DNA of 11,374 nt from Acidobacteriota bacterium (GCA_025353435.1 JANXQR010000554.1:1-11374); one strand, 5' to 3'. Shown: positions 1 to 7,804, numbered from the stretch's first letter. Numbers and translations: made by a program. The notes: generated from the sequence alone by a model not told the origin.

Positions 1-799
1 GTTTACCAAATGGAAACACATACCACTCCGGCTGGATTTGTCCGAATTTGGCTTCGTACCCGGACCGGTGCTCGACAAAAGCTTCGTACAACTCGTCGTT
101 GAATGGAATTGTGCGCCCTTCACCCGCCGCGGTCTTTGCTCGCCCGACCGCGAGGAAGCGGCTGGTCAAGTTGATTTGTCCCCATGTGAGCGTCTTGATC
201 TCAGTGTCTCTGAGTCCGGTATTGCGCGCGAGCATGAACGCCATGTAGATGTGCGGGCTTCTCGATTTAGCAACTTCGGTGCTGAGCTTGTCCGTCTCGG
301 AGGTATCGAATGCCTTTCCGATGCTTGTCTGGACCTTCAGCTTCAATTGCTTATCCTTGCGGAGCTGAGCGCGGACAATCTCCCCCGGATCGCCGAGCAT
401 TTTGAGCAGAAACCGCACTTCTTCATTGATGGACTTAGGTGCCGCGCCCTCGCGCAGCCGATCTTCCTGGTATTTCAGAACTGCAGCAGCATCGACATCC
501 ACAGTAAGTTTGTTTCCGACGAGCCGGGAGACATGCCCAAGTGCGTACTTGGCAAAGCGCGGGGCACGGTTGCGAAGCCGATAGCCCACCAGGTATTCGG
601 CAATGATCTCTTTAAGGGGCCGGATACGCTGTTCGCGGGCGTTGCTGAGGTTATGATAACCCTCTTCCAGCTCGCGATGCCGCTGCTTTTCGGCCTCCTT
701 CGCCACCGTCTTTGATCTCGACCTGGAGGACTCCGAGATTCCCCTGCCTGCGAAATAGAACTTGTACCACCAGATTCTTCCTCTCTGAAAAACACTCAT
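1..799 (-). CDS. Tyrosine recombinase/phage-type integrase, C-terminal part cut by the window edge
   Basis: The frame is open from an ATG at 799 to the left end of the window (266 codons, no stop), so the last part of the catalytic domain is missing. An AGGAG ribosome site lies 6 nt before the ATG. Residues about 1-55 are a short basic N-terminal region beginning MSVFQRGRIWWYKFY, as in arm-binding regions of such enzymes. Residues about 60-140 fit the helical core-binding domain. The catalytic domain begins near 165. ARNTGLRDTEIKTLTWGQI (191-209) is the classic first active-site box with catalytic Arg197, and Lys222 in GRAKTAAGEGRTIPF is the likely beta-hairpin lysine. The H-x-x-R, second His and Tyr nucleophile would lie beyond the window. 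Such enzymes cut and rejoin DNA to insert or excise mobile elements. The gene reads away from a tRNA-Lys gene 275 bp upstream, as expected for an island integrated at that tRNA. The family is certain; whether the gene is intact is unknown. Confidence 0.95.
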   Translation of the reverse strand, partial: MSVFQRGRIWWYKFYFAGRGISESSRSRSKTVAKEAEKQRHRELEEGYHNLSNAREQRIRPLKEIIAEYLVGYRLRNRAPRFAKYALGHVSRLVGNKLTVDVDAAAVLKYQEDRLREGAAPKSINEEVRFLLKMLGDPGEIVRAQLRKDKQLKLKVQTSIGKAFDTSETDKLSTEVAKSRSPHIYMAFMLARNTGLRDTEIKTLTWGQINLTSRFLAVGRAKTAAGEGRTIPFNDELYEAFVEHRSGYEAKFGQIQPEWYVFPFGK

Positions 800-1001
800 C
801 GCTTGCTCCTCTCATCCGTGGTTCAGCCCCGGCGCGTGAGGCACCGAACGCGAAATGGACAATGAAGCAGGAGAGAACCTCGCGCAAATTTTGGGCTGTG
901 AAAATCGCCGGTTGATGGGAGGATTCTTGCGCCCGAAACACTACGCAACTTTGAGAATCGGTGCTACCGGATGCGCTGCATTTTGAAGTGGGGTAGGTAC
1001 A

Positions 1002-1025
1002 AAAATGGGTACAGTTGCCCATTTT
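1002..1025 (-). other. Inverted repeat between tRNA-Lys and the integrase
   Basis: The arms AAAATGGG and CCCATTTT are perfect 8-bp complements around an 8-nt loop. On the minus strand the second arm is followed by one more T, so this could weakly terminate tRNA-Lys transcription. The stem has only three G-C pairs, so it is a poor terminator. It overlaps the second of two GGTACA direct repeats (996-1001 and 1008-1013, 12 bp apart). The position just inside the presumed element end also allows a recombinase accessory site. The function is inferred only. Confidence 0.35.
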
Positions 1026-1073
1026 GAGCCGTTGCCGGGTCACTCTCGATTGCTCTAAGTTGTTGATTTTGCT

Positions 1074-1096
1074 TGGTGGACGCGGTAGGAATCGAA
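1074..1096 (-). other. Probable attachment-site core (3' end of tRNA-Lys)
   Basis: This is the T-loop and 3' acceptor half of the tRNA gene down to the encoded CCA, the segment most often used as the crossover region by tRNA-targeting tyrosine recombinases. An integrase gene starts 275 bp away, on the side facing this end and in the same orientation. An element inserted here would reconstitute the tRNA 3' end and leave a second copy at its far end. That far end lies left of the window, and I saw no second copy inside it. The exact core limits cannot be set from one end. Confidence 0.5.
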
Positions 1097-1149
1097 CCTA
1101 CAACCTGTCGGTTAAGAGCCGAATGCTCTGCCAGTTGAGCTACGCGTCC
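1074..1149 (-). tRNA. tRNA-Lys (anticodon CUU)
   Basis: The gene is 76 nt including an encoded 3' CCA. The acceptor stem GGACGCG pairs with CGCGTCC, with discriminator A. The D-stem is GCTC/GAGC, and the T-arm is GTAGG-TTCGATT-CCTAC. The anticodon loop is CTCTTAA, so positions 34-36 are CTT, reading the lysine codon AAG. The anticodon stem TTCGG/CCGAC pairs at four positions, with a T-C mismatch at the outermost pair (27-43), a small oddity. It is transcribed toward the integrase and is probably monocistronic. Its 3' end is the likely integration target. Confidence 0.97.
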
Positions 1150-1201
1150 ATGCGTTTCAGGCGGGGTTGCGCACACGCAAAATTGGTGGGCGCACTAAAG
1201 A

Positions 1202-1230
1202 AATATAACACAGCCAGAGGGTGTGTCCAA
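1202..1230 (-). promoter_or_regulatory. Promoter of tRNA-Lys
   Basis: On the minus strand, TTGGAC (1225-1230) is a -35 element and TATATT (1202-1207) a -10 element, separated by exactly 17 bp. Transcription would start near 1195, about 45 nt before the mature 5' end of the tRNA at 1149. The -10 differs from TATAAT at one position and the -35 retains TTG. This is a plausible strong housekeeping promoter. Confidence 0.7.
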
Positions 1231-1305
1231 ACGCGGCATCCGCAATTCCGGCGCGCAATTTCCCCCGCTGTTAGAAAGCCTTTTGAAGCTGAGATTTGAA
1301 GAGAT

Positions 1306-2991
1306 TTAGAAAGTGAACGCAAGCCCCGCGCTCACGCTGCGCTGATCCTGCGCAAACACCAGCAGCGAGCCATCGGTCAGAACGAAAGGCCGGTCGCCCT
1401 GGGCCAGCATATTGCGCATGTCGATCATTGCGTCCAAGCCCCGAACCCCTTCGTGGCGCAGCGTCACCGGCTGGCGCAAATGAAGATTCAGGTATGGCTC
1501 GGACGCATCTGCCGCAAAAGGAGCAACGCGCGTAACCGTGTCTTCCGGCTGCCATCGATAGCTGGCCCGCCAGCGCGTGCCGGTACCGTCCAGGGTGCCC
1601 GACAAAGCGATGGAGTACATCTGCGTGCGCCTGGGCCGCGCGGCATTCACCAGCTGGCTCACGGTCAGGGGGCGCGCAACAGCGGTCATTACCAGCGCGT
1701 CACCATTCGCATAACTGAGGCGGATCGAGTTCCCTTTCGCGCTCCGGTGCTCCACCGCTGCCGTGAACCCAGTGGAAGAATACCCCTGCGCTGCAGCCCT
1801 CAACATCCCGCTCACCCTGTCGTAAAGGCCATTCTCCACCATGTCCTGGCTCGGCGCCATTCCGCGCGTCATTGCCTCGAGCACTGGATTGCTCAACGTG
1901 TCGCTATACATCACCAACGACACTCCAGACGCATCAGTCCGCCGTTCCCAACCGATCTCCTGGTGCATCCCGTGCTCAAGCGCCAAGTTTCCGTGGCGAA
2001 TCGAAAGCGCGGGCACAAAAGCTCCAGGAAGGGACGAGCCCTCTGAACTCACACCCGGCACCGCCGTCGCCATGCGATAGCGAATGGTGGAATCACCCGC
2101 ATGCCATCCCACGCTGATGAACGGAAGTGCGGCAAGCACCGTGTTCGGCGAGTTTTGGGCAAAGCGCGCCAACACTTGCTCCGCGCCCGTCTCCACATCG
2201 AACTCGTCGCCCATGTTCATCGACTGCCAGGTGCGCATTGTGGCCTCAGTCAGGCCCTCAGCGCCCCCACCGTCAATCTCTGGATGAATCGAAACCGCCG
2301 CCAGCGATTGCACCGAACCGGCAAATCCCAGATCCTGTCGGAACCCAAGCATCGACTCCATACGCGCATCGGTTCCTGCTGCAAAATCCACGCTTGCCAG
2401 CAACTCGCGGCTGTCTGACGGCGTGTTTTCCAGCTCGAAGGAAATCCGCTGGCCGTCTTCGCCAAACGTCCCCTGTTGACCAACCGCCGTTAGCCGCGCC
2501 TTCAGCTTGGGGCGTGCATTCGAGCCGTCTGAAACCACAATCAGCGGCCCATCCTCCAACCACCGCAGCAGGGGACGGTTGGAAGGCGAACGCAGCGTCC
2601 AGGCCCAATCATCCTTCTGTGAGTCGGCGGCGCGCGGTTCCGCAGGCAGCCACTGCATCACCTCATAGAGAGTGTTCAGGGTCAGATTGACAACCGTATT
2701 GGCGCGGACACGCACATTCTCCCGCAGCGCAGGCAAATACAACGCGCCCATCGCCTTAATGGCATAGCTGCCGGGAAGCACGGTCGGAAATGAAAAATGG
2801 CCTTTGTGATTGGTGTATGCGCTCGCCACCACGGTCATATCCGGGCGGAGCAACTGCACAACTGTACCGATCTGCGGCACGCCGGAGGAATCACGCACCA
2901 ATCCGGTTACCGAGGCCTCCGTCGCTCCATGGAGAGGAGCGGCCCCAAGGCCGATCAGTAGAGCCAACAACGCGAGATTGAGCCTGCGCAT
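1306..2991 (-). CDS. Secreted carboxypeptidase-regulatory-like domain protein with a beta-rich, barrel-like C-terminus
   Basis: From the ATG at 2991 the product has 561 residues. Residues 1-22 are a signal peptide (MRRLNLALLALLIGLGAAPL). Residues about 26-107 are a carboxypeptidase regulatory-like beta-sandwich (SVTGLVRDSSGVPQIG, later GHFSFPTVLPGSYAIKA), common at the N-terminus of acidobacterial outer-membrane receptors. The remaining 450 residues are alternating hydrophobic and polar beta-strand sequence ending SAGLAFTF. A terminal Phe of this kind resembles outer-membrane barrel insertion signals. No TonB plug domain is evident, and no catalytic motif was seen. The frame stays open upstream to 3159. 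An ATG at 3102 follows the GWxTD stop codon after one base (TAG-T-ATG) and could be a translationally coupled start, placing 37 residues before the signal peptide. I prefer 2991 for the clean signal peptide, although no clear ribosome site precedes it. It is the second gene of a unit with the GWxTD gene. Substrate and function are unknown. Confidence 0.85.
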   Translation of the reverse strand: MRRLNLALLALLIGLGAAPLHGATEASVTGLVRDSSGVPQIGTVVQLLRPDMTVVASAYTNHKGHFSFPTVLPGSYAIKAMGALYLPALRENVRVRANTVVNLTLNTLYEVMQWLPAEPRAADSQKDDWAWTLRSPSNRPLLRWLEDGPLIVVSDGSNARPKLKARLTAVGQQGTFGEDGQRISFELENTPSDSRELLASVDFAAGTDARMESMLGFRQDLGFAGSVQSLAAVSIHPEIDGGGAEGLTEATMRTWQSMNMGDEFDVETGAEQVLARFAQNSPNTVLAALPFISVGWHAGDSTIRYRMATAVPGVSSEGSSLPGAFVPALSIRHGNLALEHGMHQEIGWERRTDASGVSLVMYSDTLSNPVLEAMTRGMAPSQDMVENGLYDRVSGMLRAAAQGYSSTGFTAAVEHRSAKGNSIRLSYANGDALVMTAVARPLTVSQLVNAARPRRTQMYSIALSGTLDGTGTRWRASYRWQPEDTVTRVAPFAADASEPYLNLHLRQPVTLRHEGVRGLDAMIDMRNMLAQGDRPFVLTDGSLLVFAQDQRSVSAGLAFTF

Positions 2992-3103
2992 TATCACTGA
3001 TTGATGTGAGATGGCGGCGTCTCTGGCAAATTCAAATACAGTCTCGGCCGCACGGATTCTCGATCTAATGTCGAATAACCCTGATAGCGCGGCACGTTGC
3101 ATA

Positions 3104-4849
3104 CTATTCCACGACAAAAGGTGCCGATTGCGCAATCTCTTGTTTAGAGATTTCGTCATTTATTTTGATCGTCACCTTGTACTTGCCCGGTTGAAGACCC
3201 GCCATCGGCAGCGTCTTCTCCACCGTAAGCTGGTCGCTATGGGGTCCCAAGTCCTTTGAATCCAACTGCTTCTCGAAGATCACGTTATTGGTGGCCGTGT
3301 CGATAATCTGATAAGTCACCGTGGCAAGGTTACTTTTGCTCGCTTCGTCAATTCCCAGGTTGTAAACCTGCATCCAGAAGTTCAGCTGCTGGCTGCGCTT
3401 GAAATTCACGGGCGTCCCGGGGGTCGCCATTACGCGCGGGCAGATCTTGGTGTTACCAATGACACAACTTCCAGCCCCAATCGAGTGCGAATCCACCGTC
3501 CCCATCTGGTCGGCCAGGATCAGAGACGAAGTCGCAAGCTTCTCATCGTGGTACGTGGGCACCTCCAGTCCTCGGCCATAAAGGCCGACATGGTCTGGAT
3601 TGTGCAGGTCTTTGATGGCGATATCGATCCTGTATAGTCCCGGCAGCAGTGGCAGCGCCTTCCAATAGATCGATTTCTTGTCGAGGCTCTTCTCCAGCAG
3701 TTCGGCTGGCTGTTCGATAGACACCGTGTTCTCGTCGGTCTGCACCGTCTTGTGGGTCAGCGTGGTCACCTTGATCAGAATGTTCACCACGCCCGTCGCC
3801 ACCCCGTTCTTGGTTTCAAACGTAATGTCGCGATTGCGGATCTGCACCGTGATCGGCACCAGAACCGTGCTCTCCGTCACCTTCACAAAATCCGTGCGCA
3901 CATCAAACGGAAACGGCGGGCCGTTCATGATCTTGTGCTCGGTAATGAATGCTTCCAAATCCTTGAACTTGACCGGTGGCGGCGCAAACAACTTCGCAGA
4001 CAACTCCAGGCGATCAAATTCCTTGGCGCCCTGGCTTGAGGCCAGTGGCCCCGTACCCAGGCTCTCCGTGCCGCCCCTGAATCGGTCTGCCTTCTTCGAC
4101 TGCCCCATCTGTTCCCACTGTGTCTGGCCCATGCCCGGAACGTGCAACAGCGCATCCTTCTCGCTGCGATCGATGGTGAAGTGGAAGTCGCCGCATTGGC
4201 AGGTGTCTACAAATTCAATGTCGATGTTGTCGCCAACACCCTCAAGGTAGCGGTAATGCCAGACTTCAAAAGGAAAGGTCGAAGTTTCGCCGCCGCCCTC
4301 TTCAATCGGCCTGTTATAAGCGCCGCCCGAGGGGTGCGAGTCGATCGAGTCCGGCTTGCCAAATGAAATGTACATGTGGCCGCGATCCGTCTTCCAGCCC
4401 GGCTTGCCCGCTGCAAAATGATCGTTGGCGTATTGAATGCGGCGATAGTGCTCGTCGCGGAACTCGTTTTCAGGAGAATCGGGATTCGGATTGCGCCTCA
4501 GCCAAAAATTCTCGATGAATGCCTCGCGCTCCTCATCGTTGCTCAGGCTCTTGAAAGCCTTCCGCTCTTCATCGGAAATAATGTAGGCCACATCCTGGTC
4601 GAGCCAGGTCCGGTAGGCAGTGTGAATTTCCCTGTGCAGTTCCTTTTGCGCCTTGAACTGCTCCTCGTCTGAACGCTGCCGCTTCAGGGGATCCACTTCC
4701 TGTCCCTGAGCCGCCGGAGCGGGCTTTGCCGTCTGCTGGGAAGCTGGCGCGGGCGTTGCCGTCTGTTGGGCCGACAGCTCGACTGAACTAAGAAAAGAGA
4801 GGCCGCAAACCACTGCAACGGCTACGAAAGGACGGCGGGTGAACATCAT
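3104..4849 (-). CDS. GWxTD domain-containing secreted protein
   Basis: The product has 581 residues. Residues 1-28 are a signal peptide (MMFTRRPFVAVAVVCGLSFL... ending near SAQQ), followed by a Gln/Thr/Ala/Pro linker with a repeated 10-residue unit (29-50). A helical segment (about 60-145) holds the conserved-looking FIENFWLRRNPNPDSPENEF. It leads into the diagnostic GWKTDRGHMYISFGKPDSID (151-170), the motif naming this family of unknown function known from Acidobacteriota and Bacteroidota. The C-terminal half (about 320-581) is beta-rich, with strands resembling immunoglobulin-like sandwiches. Cysteines form two close pairs (C217/C219 and C462/C470), possible disulfides after export. The first ATG is chosen because AGGAG lies 10 nt upstream. 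It is the promoter-proximal gene, with the carboxypeptidase-regulatory-domain gene downstream. The family call is firm; the cellular role is not known. Confidence 0.93.
   Translation of the reverse strand: MMFTRRPFVAVAVVCGLSFLSSVELSAQQTATPAPASQQTAKPAPAAQGQEVDPLKRQRSDEEQFKAQKELHREIHTAYRTWLDQDVAYIISDEERKAFKSLSNDEEREAFIENFWLRRNPNPDSPENEFRDEHYRRIQYANDHFAAGKPGWKTDRGHMYISFGKPDSIDSHPSGGAYNRPIEEGGGETSTFPFEVWHYRYLEGVGDNIDIEFVDTCQCGDFHFTIDRSEKDALLHVPGMGQTQWEQMGQSKKADRFRGGTESLGTGPLASSQGAKEFDRLELSAKLFAPPPVKFKDLEAFITEHKIMNGPPFPFDVRTDFVKVTESTVLVPITVQIRNRDITFETKNGVATGVVNILIKVTTLTHKTVQTDENTVSIEQPAELLEKSLDKKSIYWKALPLLPGLYRIDIAIKDLHNPDHVGLYGRGLEVPTYHDEKLATSSLILADQMGTVDSHSIGAGSCVIGNTKICPRVMATPGTPVNFKRSQQLNFWMQVYNLGIDEASKSNLATVTYQIIDTATNNVIFEKQLDSKDLGPHSDQLTVEKTLPMAGLQPGKYKVTIKINDEISKQEIAQSAPFVVE
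4719..4770 (-). repeat. Imperfect coding tandem repeat, 30-bp period
   Basis: A 22-nt segment at 4719-4740 recurs at 4749-4770 with two mismatches. The 30-bp period encodes a repeated 10-residue unit of the type QQTA(T/K)PAPA in the linker after the signal peptide of the GWxTD protein. Such low-complexity linkers tether a folded domain away from the membrane or the peptidoglycan. Confidence 0.7.
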
Positions 4850-4875
4850 TGACTGGGAAACTCCTGGTTTACCCT

Positions 4876-4904
4876 ATTCTACGAGTCCCGGCACTGCCGG
4901 GCAA
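4876..4904 (-). promoter_or_regulatory. Promoter of the GWxTD unit with a dyad in its spacer
   Basis: On the minus strand, TTGCCC (4899-4904, four of six consensus bases) and TAGAAT (4876-4881, five of six) are separated by 17 bp. Transcription would start near 4869, giving a leader of about 20 nt that contains the AGGAG ribosome site. The dyad CCCGGC-act-GCCGGG (4887-4901) fills the spacer and overlaps the -35. Outer GAGTC/GACTC arms (4883-4887 and 4905-4909) extend it. This is a natural operator position. No regulator can be named. Confidence 0.6.
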
Positions 4905-4980
4905 GACTCCGCCATGGAGGTTGCGCCTGTTTGACTCCATTCCAGACCCAAATGTCACCCCATAGCGCAATTAAATGTAA

Positions 4981-5002
4981 TCCTGGACCGATCCTGGACC
5001 GA
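4981..5002. repeat. Perfect 11-bp tandem direct repeat (two copies)
   Basis: TCCTGGACCGA occurs twice in direct succession. An 11-bp period is close to one helical turn, so two protein copies could bind the same DNA face. It lies about 80 bp upstream of the predicted GWxTD -35 element and about 365 bp before the adaptor start. Slippage duplication is the simpler alternative. Confidence 0.6.
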
Positions 5003-5122
5003 TCGATGAGGCCAAATAATTACGGTCCGCCAAGGCTGGAAGCCATGAGTCTCCCGGAAGCCCTCCACCGTCCAAGAGATAGCCGCATTCCTTGTCTGAT
5101 CCGAACTTGATCCGCTCCCAGA

Positions 5123-5160
5123 TGGGCTACCCTGACGGGCTCCTCCCGTTGCTCTACCCA
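5123..5160. other. Nested inverted repeat
   Basis: The inner stem ACGGG/CCCGT (5135-5139 and 5145-5149) closes a 5-nt loop. An outer TGGG...CCCA stem with a flanking TA pair and a one-base bulge (5123-5129 and 5155-5160) surrounds it. It is not followed by a T-tract, so it is not a standard terminator. On the minus strand it looks superficially like a tRNA D-arm followed by an anticodon stem, but the inner loop has five bases and the fold fails. It is a structured element of unknown role. Confidence 0.35.
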
Positions 5161-5365
5161 CTAGCGCAGGGGACGGCATGAATCGCAGTCCGGACGGCAA
5201 GGGTCAACCGGGCCCATTTCCGGCGTTTCTTCTTTGCCATGTGCACCCGGAGATTCGCATTTTGTAAAGATTCGCAACCGCGGCCCGTTTTCTCTCGATT
5301 TTGGGAACCTCCGCACGGGTAATTGCGTAAACTGGAAGGAAGATTTCCTTGGAGCTTCGCAGACA

Positions 5366-6739
5366 ATGAAGAAGATTCTGCTGATAATTGCCGTCCTTGT
5401 TGTAGTCGCGGGCCTTGTGACGTTCATGGTCGTAAAGCAGCAGTCAGGCTATACCAAGGTCATGACCGCCAAGATCCAGCGCGCCGAACTGGCCACCATC
5501 GTGAGCGGAACCGGCCAGATCAAGCCAACGACCTACGTCAACCTCGGCGCAAATGTGATGGGCCGGGTAACCCACTTCTATGTGAAGGAGGGAGAATCGG
5601 TCAAGAAGGGCCAAACCGTAGCTACCATCGAAAATGTCCAGCAAAAGGCGAATGTCGCCGGGCAGGAAGCTGCAATCTCAGCAGCCAAGACCGACATCAA
5701 CTCCTACATCGCCGCCGAGAAGACTGCCCAGGCCAACGTCGACCACGCACAAGCCGACCTTGATCAGAAAAAGCTCGACTGGGATCGCGCCCAGGGCCTT
5801 TACAAGGCCGGCATCATGGCCAAGCAGGACTTTGACGCCAAGAAGGCCGCCTACGACCTGACCGTCGCCTCGCTTGCGCAAACCCAGGCCCAGCTTAACC
5901 AGGCCAGGGCGCAAACCGACTCCCAGCGCGGCCATCTGCAAACGCAGGTTGCCACCCTCCAGGCCAATCAAGACATGCTCGATAAAACCATCGCTGTCGC
6001 GCCTTTTAACGGCATCGTTACCAACATGCCGGTCAAGGAAGGCGAGACTGTGGTCACCGGCATTCAGAACACCGCCGGCTCGACCCTGATGACGCTGGCC
6101 GACATGAGCCAGATCACCGCTGAGGTAAAGGTCGACGAGACCGACATCGTCAATGTGCAGCTCGGCCAGCCCGCAGACGTCACCGTCGACGCCATTCCCG
6201 GCAAAATCTTCAAGGGCCATGTAACCCTGGTCGGCGACCAGGCGCTGCTCCGTTCCAGCGGCCTCGCCACATCCACACAGACTTCCGGCACCGAAGAAGC
6301 CAAGGACTTCAAGGTCATCGTCACGCTCGACCAGACCAGCGACGATCTGCGCCCCGGCCTCTCCACTACCGCCAAAATCACCACGGCGAAGAAGTCCAAT
6401 ATCCTGTCGCTTCCAATCCAGGCGCTCACCGTGCACACGCCGGAAACGCCCGCCAACGGCAGCGTGCAGGCCGCCTCAGCGCCCAGTTCCACTTCCACCA
6501 ACACCAAGGAACAGCAAGGCGTCTACCTCCTTAACAAGGACGCTCATGGCAAGCTCCGCGTCCACTTCGTTCCAGTTACAACCGGCATCACCGGCGCCAC
6601 CGACATTGAAGTGCTCTCCGGCCTCAAAGATGGCGACGAAATCGTTACCGGGCCCTACAAGACTCTGCGTGGGCTCAAGGAAAACGCCCTGGTCAAGCGC
6701 GACACCATCAAGCCCGGTGAGCCGCCTGCCAGCAAGTAG
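5366..6739 (+). CDS. MacA-like periplasmic adaptor (HlyD/RND-type membrane fusion protein) of an efflux system
   Basis: The product has 457 residues and begins MKKILLIIAVLVVVAGLVTFMVV, an N-terminal membrane anchor (about 4-23). The first lipoyl half-motif is at 61-89 (GANVMGRVTHFYVKEGESV). A long Ala/Gln-rich helical hairpin follows (about 95-208), then the second lipoyl half APFNGIVTNMPVKEGETV (212-229). Next come the beta-barrel (about 250-340) and the membrane-proximal domain to the C-terminus. This domain order is that of adaptors linking an inner-membrane transporter to an outer-membrane exit duct. The frame extends upstream to 5234, but the ATG at 5366 starts exactly at the membrane anchor and has GGAG 11 nt upstream. 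A Ser/Thr-rich insert (about 365-382) is a small peculiarity. The ABC ATPase gene follows after 132 nt on the same strand, which favours a MacA-type ABC partner over RND. The exported substrate cannot be inferred. Confidence 0.93.
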   Translation: MKKILLIIAVLVVVAGLVTFMVVKQQSGYTKVMTAKIQRAELATIVSGTGQIKPTTYVNLGANVMGRVTHFYVKEGESVKKGQTVATIENVQQKANVAGQEAAISAAKTDINSYIAAEKTAQANVDHAQADLDQKKLDWDRAQGLYKAGIMAKQDFDAKKAAYDLTVASLAQTQAQLNQARAQTDSQRGHLQTQVATLQANQDMLDKTIAVAPFNGIVTNMPVKEGETVVTGIQNTAGSTLMTLADMSQITAEVKVDETDIVNVQLGQPADVTVDAIPGKIFKGHVTLVGDQALLRSSGLATSTQTSGTEEAKDFKVIVTLDQTSDDLRPGLSTTAKITTAKKSNILSLPIQALTVHTPETPANGSVQAASAPSSTSTNTKEQQGVYLLNKDAHGKLRVHFVPVTTGITGATDIEVLSGLKDGDEIVTGPYKTLRGLKENALVKRDTIKPGEPPASK

Positions 6740-6796
6740 TAAACTTCCGGCCGGCGCAGCATTCATATCGTTGCCGGGAACCGAACGCTCGAAATT

Positions 6797-6814
6797 CCGT
6801 ACGTAACTGTACGG
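6797..6814 (+). other. Small hairpin between adaptor and ATPase genes
   Basis: CCGTAC and GTACGG form a perfect 6-bp stem around a 6-nt loop. No T-tract follows, so it is unlikely to end transcription. It lies in the 132-nt gap, about 58 nt before the chosen ATPase start. It could act as an RNA-processing or stability element, or as an operator for a separate ATPase promoter. This is weak evidence. Confidence 0.3.
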
Positions 6815-6871
6815 GCGGAGGGGAAACCGCTTGCCCGCAACGAAGTGGATCCCGCAACGTCAGAGGAACAT

Positions 6872-7669
<798 letters not shown>

Positions 7670-7692
7670 AGTTTTCGCCGTAACCGTAACAT

Positions 7693-7732
7693 AAAAAGGA
7701 ACGTGCCGCCGGCAGGCTACACGTTCCTTTTT
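7693..7732. terminator. Bidirectional intrinsic terminator between convergent genes
   Basis: A perfect 13-bp inverted repeat has arms AAAAAGGAACGTG (7693-7705) and CACGTTCCTTTTT (7720-7732) around a 14-nt loop, which can itself pair partly (GCC with GGC). A-runs on one side and T-runs on the other give a stem plus U-tract on both strands. It sits 24 nt after the ATPase stop and 73 nt beyond the minus-strand stop at 7805. It would therefore end both the efflux unit and the secreted-paralog unit. Confidence 0.9.
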
Positions 7733-7804
7733 AGTTTCAGCGTATTTTTCCACAAACTGAGATCCAACTCTAGTTCATCAAAATCGCAGTGCGAATAGCT
7801 CTTC

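Larger units (their letters stand above)
4850..5365. other. 516-nt divergent intergenic region, no convincing gene
   Basis: This region separates the divergent GWxTD and efflux-adaptor genes. It holds the GWxTD promoter near its left end, an 11-bp tandem repeat, a nested inverted repeat at 5123-5160, and the GGAG ribosome site of the adaptor gene at 5351-5354. Short frames on both strands are present, but none has a good ribosome site combined with a recognisable product. No clear sigma-70 promoter for the adaptor gene was seen. The length is more than two promoters need, so a decayed gene or a small RNA remains possible. Confidence 0.5.

Noticed and set aside
651..1043. 130-residue minus-strand frame upstream of and overlapping the integrase start
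   Set aside because: It overlaps the well-supported integrase in another frame and shows no domain or ribosome site.
964..1176. Apparent short protein on the minus strand containing RVAQLAEHSALNRQVVGSIP
   Set aside because: This is the usual false translation of a tRNA gene; the stretch is tRNA-Lys read as protein. The plus-strand frame over 1015-1299 is the same artefact.
5110..5165. tRNA-like pattern on the minus strand (a D-arm-like stretch followed by a hairpin)
   Set aside because: The inner loop is five bases, with no acceptor stem, T-arm or proper anticodon loop, so it cannot fold as a tRNA.
4955..5200. 81-residue minus-strand frame in the divergent intergenic region
   Set aside because: No ribosome site, domain or plausible context. 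It could be a remnant of a decayed gene, but nothing in the translation is recognisable.
5154..5240. Possible 28-residue basic peptide on the minus strand (MAKKKRRKWARLTLAVRTAI...)
   Set aside because: It has no convincing ribosome site, no recognised family and no operon partner. The basic start may be chance. It would need conservation or ribosome profiling.
5678..6436. Long minus-strand frame antisense to the efflux adaptor
   Set aside because: It is a GC-rich antisense shadow of a gene with complete family motifs. It has Gly/Val/Asp-rich low-complexity composition. The same applies to the long antisense frames under the ATPase (6911-7753) and under the regulator (10402-11373).
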